DNA of 9,714 bases, taken from positions 1-9,714 of the forward strand of contig SFVK01000018.1 of the NCBI GenBank assembly GCA_004561545.1, given 5' to 3'. Below are positions 1 to 7,130 of this stretch, one piece after another. The translations under genes and the position numbers were made by a program. Position 1 is the stretch's first letter. Every line of letters begins with the position of its first letter. The notes beneath the pieces are model-generated. The model was not told where the DNA came from, did not search any database, and was given only the letters and a program-made list of their open reading frames with translations. The stretch is from a bacterium. Its GTDB lineage: Bacteria; Bacillota; Clostridia; Oscillospirales; Ruminococcaceae.

Positions 1-1
1 A

Positions 2-262
2 GATGGCACCGTCACTGTTGCCAACAGTCTTGACAGCTGGGGCGGCAGTTACGGCTACTACATCCAAATCGACCACGGCGGCGGACTGGAAACACTATAT
101 GCACACTGCTCCAGCATTTGTGTCACCACCGACCAACAAGTGCAGGCCGGGCAGGTCATCGGTTATGTCGGCCACACTGGGCGAGCCACAGGCAGCCATT
201 TGCACTTAGAGGTACATGTAAACGGAAGCAGGACAGACGCAATGAGGTATTTCGGAATGTAA
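2..262 (+). CDS. M23-family metallopeptidase, C-terminal part (5' end outside window)
   Basis: The last 86 residues of a longer protein are open from base 2 to a TAA stop at 260-262. They read as the C-terminal part of a lysostaphin-type LytM/M23 peptidase domain: a GGSYGYYIQIDHGGG strand, then LYAHCS (the usual 'YAH' histidine), VQAGQVIGYVGHTGRATG, and the terminal zinc-site motif HLHLEV. The upstream HxnD zinc ligands would lie before the window. Family members cut peptide cross-bridges of peptidoglycan outside the membrane, or act as non-catalytic regulators of cell-wall enzymes. The fragment keeps both late histidine motifs, so it looks functional. It is followed by about 270 bases without a gene and shows no link to the transport genes. 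The family call is firm; the substrate and N-terminal domains cannot be seen. Confidence 0.9.
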   Translation, partial: DGTVTVANSLDSWGGSYGYYIQIDHGGGLETLYAHCSSICVTTDQQVQAGQVIGYVGHTGRATGSHLHLEVHVNGSRTDAMRYFGM

Positions 263-534
263 ATTGTAAAGAAAAACATGTGAATTTTTGAACGAGTGTC
301 CATGCTGCGGTTGAATCACCGGATTGGTATGCAACAATGCCTTGATAAATTTCCGGGGCCATTTTCTTCTATCACCCCGAAGGGTAAGGAGAAAATAGCG
401 GACGGTTTGTAAACGTAAGAAAAAAGAAATTAAATTATCGCAGTAAGACTTTGAAAATCGCCATTTGAAAAGCATCCACACAACGCCGCTATAATGCCAA
501 GTAGAATGATTCGGCGATGCTGCTACTGCTTTGC
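263..534. other. gene-free, AT-richer intergenic stretch between convergent genes
   Basis: This stretch separates the M23 peptidase gene from the stop codon of the minus-strand lipoprotein gene, so two convergent genes end here. It is visibly richer in A and T than the genes to its right. I see no convincing ORF, tRNA-like fold or strong rho-independent terminator for either gene. The only inverted repeats are short: ACCC/GGGT around 332-343, and CGCCG/CGGCG around 484-516 with a loop of more than 20 bases. An AAGGAG at about 387-392 has no start codon behind it. Confidence 0.6.
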
Positions 535-2706
535 TTATTGCTGCTCGGAAAAATAGAGTCCCAGGTTTTCCTCGATGCGCTGGACGGCGGTGTCCAGGTC
601 GATCTCGTTGCCGTAGTAGTCAAACGCGGCCTCATGCGTTACGTCATAAATAGTGGCAGAGCTGACGGACGGCGCGCCCAGCTCTTCGATCAGGGAATCC
701 CAATCGCAGGTCAGCGGGTCGGCGGCGTAGGTCTGCTCCCCGTCCGCGATGGTCTGCGCCAGATAGGCGTTTTCCACATCCCGCTGTACCGAGAAGCCCT
801 TGTAGAGGGAATTCAACTGCACAACGGGGTCTGTCAGCATGATTTGGACAAAAGCTGTTGCCAGTGTGGGGTTGGCGGCGTTAGCCGGGATGGAAACGAT
901 CTCTTTGGCCTCAAAGCCGCTGCCGGGCAGCGGCCGGATGGCAACGGCGGGGTAGCTCCAAAACAGCTTCAGCGCGTCGGAACGGTTGCTTACAACGCCG
1001 GTACCGCAGGGGTAACTCCCCTCGGCCACCTTGATCAGGCTCATGGCAAACTCCGACTGGGCCACGCTCTGTCCGTTGCCGCTGGCCATCACATACTCGT
1101 TGGTTTGGGCGGTGATCTGCTGGCCATCGATCATCTCTCTGGTGGATTGCAGGAATGCGCGCAGCGCGTCCTCGTCAATGCGCTTCTCCTCCGGGAAGAG
1201 CCCGGCGCTGGAGGCAATATAGAAGGAATCAAAAATATCCTCGTAGGAGGTGTTAAAAATCAGGCTTTGCTCCTGATAGAGCGCGGCCAGCGACGCCAGC
1301 GAGGCGTAGTCATCCACGTTGATCTCGCTGCTGCCGCTTACAAAAACCGGCACGCGGAACACCGACGGATAGGCGTAGGGCCTGCCGTCCAGCGAGTAGG
1401 CGGTCAGGATGTTTTCATAGTATCCGTCCATCGAAACAACACCATCCAGCGACGCCAGCACGCCTTTCTCCATCAGCGAACGGATGGGCAGGCCGTCCAG
1501 AAAAAGCACGTCGGGCGCTTCACCGGCCAGCAGACGGGTGTTTAGATTCTTGATGATATCCTCGTCGGAAAGGGCCTGGCTGGTGGCATCGCGGCCAAAT
1601 TCCAACTGAACGTCACAATCCGGGTACTGGTTGGCAAAGACCGCGGCGGCGCTGCGGATGACATCGCTGTCCTCCAGCGCCCAAATATACAGGCTTTGCG
1701 CTGCCTGTGTGGGCAGGGTGGCGTCCAACCGGATCAGGACAGTCAGCGGCGCGCCGTTCTGCAGGCAGGACACCAGGAAGGCGGCATCCCCCAGCGGGAG
1801 AATCTCATAGTCGGTGGTCTGCGGTGCGGCGTAGACAAAGCCTTTTTCCTGCACCATGGCCTGCTTGACCGAGGAACCAAAGCCCGCCTGAAAAACTCCG
1901 TCCATGGTGAGGAAAACGATCTGCTGGTTCTCGCCGTCCACCGCATAGGCGGCCACCTCCTGTGCCTCAGGAACAATCGCAAAGGAATCGGCCTTTTCAC
2001 CGGAAGGAAGCGCATAGACATCCATCGTTCCGGCATTCCGGTTGCGCAGATACAGCCGGTTGCCCGATACCGCAAAGGTATAATCCACAACGCTGGGACG
2101 GATCGTGGCGGAAATATCCCCGCTCTGCCCGTCCACAATCTGCAGAACACAGCTTCCTGCGCCGTCCGCCAGGCAGACGACCGCATACCCCGGGGCGGCG
2201 GCAAAGTCGGTGATGTAGGGCGCGGTGCCGCCGGCAGGCGGCGTATCCGTCAACACTGTGCGGACGCTTCCCTGCGAATCGACGCGGTAGAGCGTCAACG
2301 CGCCGCCGGTCTCGGCGGCGGCCACCCACCACCGGCCGCTGCCGCCGTAACAGGCGGTCAGCGTTTCCACCTGCGTTTTGTCCAGCCCGTCCAGAAAGGC
2401 TTGTACGGTGGAGGGATCGATGGTTTCCCAGCCATCCCCCGTCCAGGAAAACGCCGCTGCGGTGTTTTGGGCGTCATTATACAGCGATAACGTGGGAACG
2501 CCGTCCAGCATCTGTAGCTTGGCGGGAGCGAAGCCGCTGTCCACCGCGGGGGTGACCTCCGTCTGGGTGTATTTTCCCGTGGCGTACTTCGTTTGGGAGG
2601 CCGTTCCCGGCTCCTCGGTTGAAGGAGCGGCGGAACACCCTGCCAGCGCCAGCAGCAAAGCCATGAGGGCGGCCAGCGGCGCAAGCCGTGATCGAATTCG
2701 GTTCAT
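535..2706 (-). CDS. extracellular solute-binding lipoprotein (family 1) with propeller-like N-terminal half
   Basis: A 723-residue surface lipoprotein, far longer than the usual 400-450 of family-1 sugar-binding proteins. Residues 1-23 are a lipoprotein signal (basic start, LAALMALLLALAGC) with Cys24 as the lipidation site, followed by a Ser/Thr/Glu-rich linker. Residues about 50-335 show short repeating strand patterns with Gly, Asp and aromatic residues, consistent with a beta-propeller-like fold. From about residue 338 (LYIWALEDSDVI, W342) the protein is a typical binding-protein domain, with NLNTRLLAGEAPDVLFLDGLPI, a YAYPSVFRVPVFV segment and a long helical C-terminal lobe. The start at 2706 has a strong AAGGAGG site 7 bases upstream. 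The gene is divergent from the two-component genes and shares its promoter design with the permease operon at 5410, so it is the likely binding protein for those permeases. The ligand is unknown. The solute-binding call is firm; the propeller is inferred. Confidence 0.88.
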   Translation of the reverse strand: MNRIRSRLAPLAALMALLLALAGCSAAPSTEEPGTASQTKYATGKYTQTEVTPAVDSGFAPAKLQMLDGVPTLSLYNDAQNTAAAFSWTGDGWETIDPSTVQAFLDGLDKTQVETLTACYGGSGRWWVAAAETGGALTLYRVDSQGSVRTVLTDTPPAGGTAPYITDFAAAPGYAVVCLADGAGSCVLQIVDGQSGDISATIRPSVVDYTFAVSGNRLYLRNRNAGTMDVYALPSGEKADSFAIVPEAQEVAAYAVDGENQQIVFLTMDGVFQAGFGSSVKQAMVQEKGFVYAAPQTTDYEILPLGDAAFLVSCLQNGAPLTVLIRLDATLPTQAAQSLYIWALEDSDVIRSAAAVFANQYPDCDVQLEFGRDATSQALSDEDIIKNLNTRLLAGEAPDVLFLDGLPIRSLMEKGVLASLDGVVSMDGYYENILTAYSLDGRPYAYPSVFRVPVFVSGSSEINVDDYASLASLAALYQEQSLIFNTSYEDIFDSFYIASSAGLFPEEKRIDEDALRAFLQSTREMIDGQQITAQTNEYVMASGNGQSVAQSEFAMSLIKVAEGSYPCGTGVVSNRSDALKLFWSYPAVAIRPLPGSGFEAKEIVSIPANAANPTLATAFVQIMLTDPVVQLNSLYKGFSVQRDVENAYLAQTIADGEQTYAADPLTCDWDSLIEELGAPSVSSATIYDVTHEAAFDYYGNEIDLDTAVQRIEENLGLYFSEQQ

Positions 2707-2769
2707 ACAAATTCCTCCTTACGGGGCGGCGGCGCAGGCGGCCGCTGCCCTGGCAATTTTGGTAATACC

Positions 2770-2802
2770 ACTGTACCACACAAAACCTGAAAAAATCCTG
2801 AA
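2770..2802 (-). promoter_or_regulatory. promoter of the lipoprotein gene with tandem 11-bp-spaced TTCAGG operator
   Basis: Read on the minus strand, TTCAGG (2802-2797) is followed by ATTTT and a second TTCAGG (2791-2786), then 10 bases ending in TGTGG, then TACAGT (2775-2770) as the -10. The half-sites are 11 bp apart, one helical turn, and cover the place of the -35, where no TTGACA-like sequence is seen. This matches the pho-box style layout of PhoB/OmpR-family activators. The predicted transcript start is near 2763, giving a leader of about 57 bases before the ATG at 2706. The same arrangement recurs at 5356-5388. Confidence 0.78.
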
Positions 2803-2829
2803 TGCGCCTGCGGCTCTTTCCGGCCTTGG

Positions 2830-2858
2830 TTGCGCTCCGGGAGAATTTGTGCTATAAA
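2830..2858 (+). promoter_or_regulatory. promoter of the two-component operon
   Basis: TTGCGC at 2830-2835, a 17-bp spacer and TATAAA at 2853-2858 preceded by TGC (extended -10) make a good housekeeping-type promoter. Its predicted start near 2865 lies about 50 bases before the regulator ATG. The paired TTCAGG sites of the divergent lipoprotein promoter end 27 bp upstream of this -35, so a bound regulator could also touch this promoter. Confidence 0.6.
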
Positions 2859-2916
2859 TTAAATAATCTGCCGCTTTTGATACGGCCTGCGAGATATGCC
2901 CCGGGAGGTAGAATAC

Positions 2917-3603
2917 ATGAACTTGCTAGTGATCGAAGATGACCGGAAACTGAACCGGATGCTGTGCGAAATCCTTGAAAAAGAGGGCTACACGGTGAAA
3001 GCCTGCACCGACGGGGAGGAAGGCGCTTACTATCTGCAGCAGAACGCCTACGACCTGGCGCTGGTGGACTGGATGCTCCCCGGCGAAAGCGGGCCGGACA
3101 TCCTGCGGGAAAGCCGCCGCAAGGGGATCATGACGCCGGTGGTGATGCTGACGGCGCTGACCGCCGTGGAAAACAAGGTGACCTGCCTGGATGCCGGCGC
3201 CGACGACTATCTGGGTAAACCCTTTGACAGCCGGGAGCTGTTGGCCCGTGTCCGGGCCAACCTGCGGCGGCAGGCCCCCATCGAGGAGCTGGTGGTGCTG
3301 CGGTACGGGGATCTGGTGTACGACACCAAGGCGCTGCTGCTGGCCTGTGGCCGGGAGGAGATCGCGGTCTCCAAAAAGCTGGGCCTTATGATTGAACTGT
3401 TTATGAAAAGCAAGGGTCAGGCGCTGGCACGAGCCACCCTGTTTGCCCGCGTATGGGGCGCGGACGCCGACGTGGAGGAGGCCATTCTGGACAATTACAT
3501 CGGCTTTTTCCGCCGGCGGCTGGCCCAGATCCACTCCAAGATGAGCCTGCGAACCGTTCGAGGTGTTGGGTATGCCCTTGTGGAAGAAAAAGAAGCCCGC
3601 TGA
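2917..3603 (+). CDS. OmpR/PhoB-family response regulator
   Basis: A 228-residue DNA-binding response regulator. The receiver domain (about 1-115) has the acidic pair D8/D9, phospho-acceptor D51 (LALVDWMLPGESG), T79 (VVMLTALT) and K101 in DDYLGKPF, so all catalytic positions are present. Residues about 130-225 form the winged-helix output domain, ending in the typical LRTVRGVGYALVEE. The ATG at 2917 is chosen over an in-frame ATG at 2896 because GGGAGG (2903-2908) sits 8 bases before it and the protein then begins MNLLVIEDD as the family does. It overlaps the kinase gene by 32 bases. Two TTCAGG direct repeats spaced 11 bp, before the lipoprotein gene and before the permease operon, have the form expected of this family's binding sites, so I infer that it controls both. 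The family assignment is very safe. Confidence 0.95.
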   Translation: MNLLVIEDDRKLNRMLCEILEKEGYTVKACTDGEEGAYYLQQNAYDLALVDWMLPGESGPDILRESRRKGIMTPVVMLTALTAVENKVTCLDAGADDYLGKPFDSRELLARVRANLRRQAPIEELVVLRYGDLVYDTKALLLACGREEIAVSKKLGLMIELFMKSKGQALARATLFARVWGADADVEEAILDNYIGFFRRRLAQIHSKMSLRTVRGVGYALVEEKEAR

Positions 3604-4888
3604 ACCGGCCGCGCCGTTGGACGTTCTGCGGTGGAAGATCGTAGCGGTGAACATCCTGTTTGCCGCCATGGTGGTGGCTACCCTCTGTTTCGTGGCCGCC
3701 CGGCAGGGAAAGAACGCCCTGGAGGAGAAGCATCGGCTGGCCTTCGCCTCCCTCTGTTCCGCCCTGGAACAGCCGATCCTGGAGACACAGACCATCGACC
3801 ATAAGGCGATCTACAGCAGCGCGGTGGAAAACCGCCTGGTGCCCGCCTTATTCGAGAAGGGGGTCCCCATCGAGAATCCCTACCTGCAGGGCGATGATGC
3901 CGCACCGCTGCTCACTCTCAGCGAACCAATGCTGGAAGAGGCGCGGCAAAGCGTGGATGGGCAGAACGGCCTGTGGGCCAAAACGGTTGTCCGGCAGGCA
4001 TACACCCTGCGGGACGGGAGTGCCCTCTGGTTTGCGGAATACTGTGCAATCCCCACGGCCAGTGGGGATTGGATCGAGATGTACCTGTTTCAGGATGCCG
4101 CGGCCTTCCGGCAGGAATGGGGCAGGATGCAACTGTTGTACGTAGCGGTGGCGGCGGGCGGCGTGCTGGCTTTGGGGGCGCTGGCCTTTGCGCTGACCGG
4201 CTGGGCCATGCAGCCCGCCCGGCGGGCCGAGCGGATGGAGCGGGAGTTTTTGGCGACGGCCAGCCACGAGCTGAAAAGCCCGCTGGCAGTGATCATCACC
4301 AGCGCCGAACTGCTGCCTTCCGGCGGCGAGGGGGCAAAATACCGCGCCAACATTCTGTCAGAAGCGCACCGGATGGCGCAGTTGGTGCAGGAGCTTCTAT
4401 CCCTTTCCCGTCTGGAGACCGCTGCCCGTCAGATCATGCCGGCAAAGCTGGACACCGAGGCCTTTCTCTGGGAAGTTTACGAGACATGGCAGCCGGTGGC
4501 GGCAAAGGCCGGTGACCGGCTGACCCTCCGCCTGCCGGACGGCGCGCTGCCGCCCATTTGGGCGGACGAGGACGCGCTGAAGCAGGTGATGGCCATTCTG
4601 TTGTCCAACGCCGTTCAGCACACCCCCAGCGGTACGCAGATCGAACTTTCCGCCGTGGCGGCGGGGCGAACGGTCTGCCTGTCGGTGGCCGATACGGGAC
4701 CGGGCATTGCGGATAAGGAACGGGCGTTCCAAAAGTTTTATCGCGCAGACCCGCAAACCGGCGATGCCAGCCTGGGTCTGGGCCTGAGCATCGCGCAGAA
4801 GCTTGTGGCGCTGCATCACGGCAGCATCACGATCCGGGATACGCCGGGCGGCGGCGCTACGCTGCAGGTCACGATCCCACAGGCGTGA
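3572..4888 (+). CDS. membrane sensor histidine kinase, no HAMP domain seen
   Basis: A 438-residue kinase and the partner of the regulator just upstream. A lysine-rich start (MPLWKKKKP) is followed by TM1 at about 26-46, an extracytoplasmic sensor region of about 140 residues and TM2 at about 190-213. Only a short linker (GWAMQPARRAERMEREF) precedes the HisKA box ASHELKSPL with phospho-acceptor H232. The ATPase domain has the N-box around N346 (NAVQHTPSG), DTGPGI, the F-box FQKFYRAD and GLGLSIAQ. There is no room for a HAMP domain, a common layout in Firmicutes kinases. The ATG at 3572 is preferred over a GTG at 3563 because GAGGTG (3560-3565) is 6 bases upstream of it; the gene then overlaps the regulator by 32 bases, suggesting coupled translation. 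What it senses is unknown; the neighbours suggest the transported compound or envelope stress. Confidence 0.94.
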   Translation: MPLWKKKKPAEPAAPLDVLRWKIVAVNILFAAMVVATLCFVAARQGKNALEEKHRLAFASLCSALEQPILETQTIDHKAIYSSAVENRLVPALFEKGVPIENPYLQGDDAAPLLTLSEPMLEEARQSVDGQNGLWAKTVVRQAYTLRDGSALWFAEYCAIPTASGDWIEMYLFQDAAAFRQEWGRMQLLYVAVAAGGVLALGALAFALTGWAMQPARRAERMEREFLATASHELKSPLAVIITSAELLPSGGEGAKYRANILSEAHRMAQLVQELLSLSRLETAARQIMPAKLDTEAFLWEVYETWQPVAAKAGDRLTLRLPDGALPPIWADEDALKQVMAILLSNAVQHTPSGTQIELSAVAAGRTVCLSVADTGPGIADKERAFQKFYRADPQTGDASLGLGLSIAQKLVALHHGSITIRDTPGGGATLQVTIPQA

Positions 4889-4925
4889 TATTGGCAGAAT
4901 CCACAACCGTTTGTCGCATCATTGT

Positions 4926-4969
4926 AAAAAGTGCTGTGAGAGCCTTTTGGTTTTCTCACAGCACTTTTT
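4926..4969. terminator. strong, probably bidirectional rho-independent terminator
   Basis: A perfect 16-bp inverted repeat, with left arm AAAAAGTGCTGTGAGA (4926-4941) and right arm TCTCACAGCACTTTTT (4954-4969), encloses a 12-base loop that could pair CC/GG inside. The right arm ends in a T run and the left arm begins with an A run, so it can work on both strands. It lies 37 bases after the kinase stop and ends the two-component operon. Confidence 0.92.
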
Positions 4970-5096
4970 GTGTACATACCGAACAAGAAATCACTCGTCG
5001 GCATCGTCGATTTTCGATGAAAGAAACGCGCGTTTTCGCTCGAATGAGCACTTTGATATGAAATCCGTGCTATAACAAGGGCAATTTACGGAATAG
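4970..5096. other. AT-rich intergenic stretch, no gene seen
   Basis: This is the region between the terminator and the ABC ATPase remnant. It holds a 12-bp palindrome, AAACGCGCGTTT (5024-5035), inside an imperfect inverted repeat bordered by TCGA. An isolated TGCTATAAC at 5068-5076 resembles an extended -10 but has no matching -35. The frame of the following ATPase tail is closed by a TAG at 5094-5096, and I cannot recover the missing Walker A, signature or Walker B regions in this stretch. Confidence 0.5.
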
Positions 5097-5333
5097 GATG
5101 TGAATCGCCAATATGCAGATAGTAACTTGAAAACAAAAATGTCTATTACCATTTTTATAACACATCGATACTCCAGCCTTCGATTGGCGGATTTCATTCT
5201 GGTATTAAAAGATGGCGAATTAGTCGAATCCGGTTCCCATCAGGAACTGCAGAAAGCTGGGAAGTATTATTCAGAATTAATCAAAGCGCAGATCGAACCA
5301 ATCGACCATTTGGCGCAATTGGATGAGACCTAA
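5097..5333 (+). pseudogene. ABC-exporter ATPase, C-terminal remnant
   Basis: The frame is open from just after the TAG at 5094-5096 to a TAA at 5331-5333. It encodes about 78 residues that read as the last part of an ABC-exporter nucleotide-binding domain: SITIFITHRYSSLRLADFILVLKDGELVESGSHQEL and GKYYSELIKAQ. The THR holds the H-loop histidine, and the ADxILVLKDGxxVExGSHxEL stretch is the family's standard end. The Walker A, Q-loop, LSGGQ signature, Walker B and D-loop are all missing, so it cannot bind and hydrolyse ATP by itself. There is no clear ribosome site before the GTG at 5100. The DNA is markedly more AT-rich than the surrounding genes, pointing to another origin or old decay. I read it as a relic left between the kinase terminator and the permease operator. 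A small expressed peptide cannot be excluded. Confidence 0.75.
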
Positions 5334-5355
5334 AAGCTGTTTTGGCAGAAAGGTA

Positions 5356-5388
5356 TTCAGGTTTTTTTCAGGTTCCCTGTGCTACAGT
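5356..5388 (+). promoter_or_regulatory. promoter of the transport operon with tandem 11-bp-spaced TTCAGG operator
   Basis: TTCAGG (5356-5361), five T, TTCAGG (5367-5372), 10 bases ending in TGTGC, then TACAGT (5383-5388) as the -10. Half-site phasing, distance to the -10 and the -10 itself are identical to the lipoprotein promoter at 2770-2802; over 35 aligned bases 30 match. There is no good -35, so the promoter is probably activator-dependent. The expected transcript start near 5395 leaves a leader of only about 15 bases that is nearly all ribosome site. Confidence 0.8.
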
Positions 5389-5409
5389 GTAGGCAGGGAG
5401 GTGAAGGCG

Positions 5410-6279
5410 ATGAAACGGCCAAAGGTCACTGGCCTGCGCCGGAGGGAGAGCTGGCAGGCACTGCCTTTTCTGCTGCCCAGCCTGTTGGGGCTGTGCCTGT
5501 TCTATCTGTTCCCACTGGCCGAAACGGTTCGGGCCAGCTTTATGGACCCGCTGCGCAGCCGGGCCGTCGGGTGGGGGAACTACCGGGCGCTCTTTCAAAA
5601 TACTGCGTTCCGTCTGGCTGTCCGCAACACCTGCCGCTTTCTCTGCATCTGCATCCCGGCGCTGCTGGCCGTCAGCCTGCTCTGTGCGGTGCTGCTTGGC
5701 GCGGCAAAACGGCGGGCGGTCTTTTTCAAAAGCGTCCTCCTGCTCCCCTATGCGATCCCTGTTGCCAGCATCGTTGTGTTATGGAGGGCGCTTTTCTCCG
5801 GCAAGGGGCTGGTCAACGGCTTGCTGGTGGGGCTGGGGTGCCGGCCCGTGGACTTTATGGGCAGCAGCGCGGCCTTTTGGGTGCTGATTTTCACCTACCT
5901 TTGGCGAAACAACGGGTACGATATGCTGCTGTGGCTGGCGGGTCTGGAGACCATCCCCCGGCCCTTGTATGAAGCGGCAGCGGTGGATGGAGCCACCCCT
6001 TTTCAGACCTTTGTCTTTATCACGCTGCCCAATCTGCTGCCAACGGTGGTGCTGACCACCATACTGAGCCTGGTCAACTCCTTTAAGGTCTTTCGGGAGG
6101 CCTACTTGGTGGCAGGCAACTACCCGCAGGAAAGCATATATCTGCTGCAGCACCTCTTCAACAACTGGTTCCTGTCGCTGGACATCGGCAAGCTGTCTGC
6201 CGCCGCCGTGCTGCTGGCGCTGGGGCTTGGCTGCGTCGTGTATCTACTGTATCACTTTTGGGGTGGTGGGCAGGAATGA
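5410..6279 (+). CDS. sugar-type (CUT1) ABC transporter permease, MalF/UgpA-like
   Basis: A 289-residue inner-membrane permease of the binding-protein-dependent MalF/UgpA/LacF type. It has a short basic N-terminus, TM1 at about 16-36 (LPFLLPSLLGLCLFYLFPLA), and about five more segments. The cytoplasmic coupling loop EAAAVDGATPFQTF (E188-G194 and on) and ITLPNLLP make the EAA motif that docks the ATPase. Length is normal for the family. The ATG at 5410 is chosen because GGAGGTGA (5397-5404) lies 5 bases before it and upstream in-frame codons fall inside the promoter. A GTG at 5401 is a weaker choice. It is the first gene of the operon and its stop overlaps the next start (ATGA). It probably pairs with the second permease and takes substrate from the lipoprotein at 535-2706. 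The substrate is unknown; 'sugar' reflects the family only. Confidence 0.94.
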   Translation: MKRPKVTGLRRRESWQALPFLLPSLLGLCLFYLFPLAETVRASFMDPLRSRAVGWGNYRALFQNTAFRLAVRNTCRFLCICIPALLAVSLLCAVLLGAAKRRAVFFKSVLLLPYAIPVASIVVLWRALFSGKGLVNGLLVGLGCRPVDFMGSSAAFWVLIFTYLWRNNGYDMLLWLAGLETIPRPLYEAAAVDGATPFQTFVFITLPNLLPTVVLTTILSLVNSFKVFREAYLVAGNYPQESIYLLQHLFNNWFLSLDIGKLSAAAVLLALGLGCVVYLLYHFWGGGQE

Positions 6280-7130
6280 GAAAAAAGGAGCCTCTTTTGC
6301 CGGTGCTGATCCTTGGCCTGCTGGCCTTCACCGTCCTTTGGCCGCTGTGGTTTACCGTCGACGGTGCGCTGATGGCGTCGGACGAATTGACAGCCGCCCT
6401 GGGGCCGGCCCTGTTGGACACAGCAGACGGCGGGTATGCGGTGTGGACGATCCTGCCTTCCTGGCCGACGCTCCAACCGCTGGCGGAGCTGCTGCTGGAC
6501 ACCCCGCAGTTTTTTTCGGTCTTCTGGAACACCTGCCTGCTGGCCTTTGCACAGATCGCCGGTCAGCTGGTGGTCGCCGCCCCCGCATCGTGGGCGTTTG
6601 CCAAGCTGCGCTTTGCGGGCAGGCGTTTCCTGCTGCTCGGGTACATTGCGCTGATGGTGCTGCCCTTTCAGGTACTGATGGTACCCAACTACCTGATCGC
6701 CACACGCCTTGGAATCTACGATACGCCGCTGTCCGTCATCCTGCCAGGGGTGTTTTCGGCGTTCCCGGTTTTTATCATGACCCGCAGCTTTCAGGATGTT
6801 CCCAATGAACTCCTCGAGGCGGCCAAGCTGGACGGCGCAACGGCCTGGCAGATCTTTTGGAAGATCGGCGTTCCGCTGGGATATGCCGGAATCTTTGCCG
6901 CCTTGGTGCTGAATTTTATCGAAGGGTGGAACGCGGTGGAGCAGCCGCTGCTCTTTCTGAAATCCCAATCCAACTGGCCGCTTTCCATGTATATGAACGA
7001 TATTGTGACAGACAACCTGGGGATCGCCATGGCGGCCAGCCTGCTCTCGCTGATTCCGGCGATGCTGGTGTTCCTGTATGGGCAAACCTATCTGGAACTG
7101 GGCATCCAGGCCGGAGGCATCAAGGCATAA
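6276..7130 (+). CDS. sugar-type (CUT1) ABC transporter permease, MalG/UgpE-like
   Basis: A 284-residue permease forming the other half of the importer channel. TM1 lies at about 8-28 (VLILGLLAFTVLWPLWFTV), then an extracytoplasmic loop of roughly 50 residues, WNTCLLAFAQIAGQL and further segments. The EAA coupling motif is EAAKLDGATAWQIFWKIGVPL (E181-G187 and on). The C-terminus GIQAGGIKA is typical of the MalG-like partner, where a final GxxxGxxK is common. The start at 6276 overlaps the stop of the first permease as ATGA, which favours coupled translation; an in-frame TTG at 6258 is possible but less likely. The next gene follows after 17 bases. No cognate ATPase is in the window; many Firmicutes CUT1 importers use a shared MsmX/UgpC-type ATPase encoded elsewhere. 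Confidence 0.94.
   Translation: MRKKEPLLPVLILGLLAFTVLWPLWFTVDGALMASDELTAALGPALLDTADGGYAVWTILPSWPTLQPLAELLLDTPQFFSVFWNTCLLAFAQIAGQLVVAAPASWAFAKLRFAGRRFLLLGYIALMVLPFQVLMVPNYLIATRLGIYDTPLSVILPGVFSAFPVFIMTRSFQDVPNELLEAAKLDGATAWQIFWKIGVPLGYAGIFAALVLNFIEGWNAVEQPLLFLKSQSNWPLSMYMNDIVTDNLGIAMAASLLSLIPAMLVFLYGQTYLELGIQAGGIKA

Noticed and set aside
517..1545. Long plus-strand open frame opposite the lipoprotein gene (and a similar one at 1696-2490)
   Set aside because: It is antisense to a clear lipoprotein/solute-binding gene, has low-complexity Gly/Arg/Gln-rich translation without recognisable motifs, and is explained by high GC in the opposite frame.
2807..2812. Possible third half-site (CGCAGG on the minus strand) upstream of the TTCAGG pair
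   Set aside because: It matches only four of six bases, is spaced 10 rather than 11 bp, and has no counterpart upstream of 5356.
2896..2916. Earlier in-frame ATG for the response regulator
   Set aside because: It would add MPREVEY, encoded by the ribosome site itself; the ATG at 2917 has the GGGAGG at the right distance and the family-typical beginning.
5024..5035. 12-bp palindrome AAACGCGCGTTT as an operator or recombination site
   Set aside because: It is a single copy in a degraded AT-rich stretch, not near a supported promoter and not repeated elsewhere in the window.
5068..5076. TGCTATAAC as an extended -10 promoter for the ATPase remnant
   Set aside because: No -35 at a usable distance (TTGATA is only 12 bp away) and no intact gene behind it.
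5323..5409. Longer N-terminus for the first permease
   Set aside because: These codons lie across the operator, -10 and ribosome site, and overlap the end of the ATPase remnant; the ATG at 5410 is well supported.
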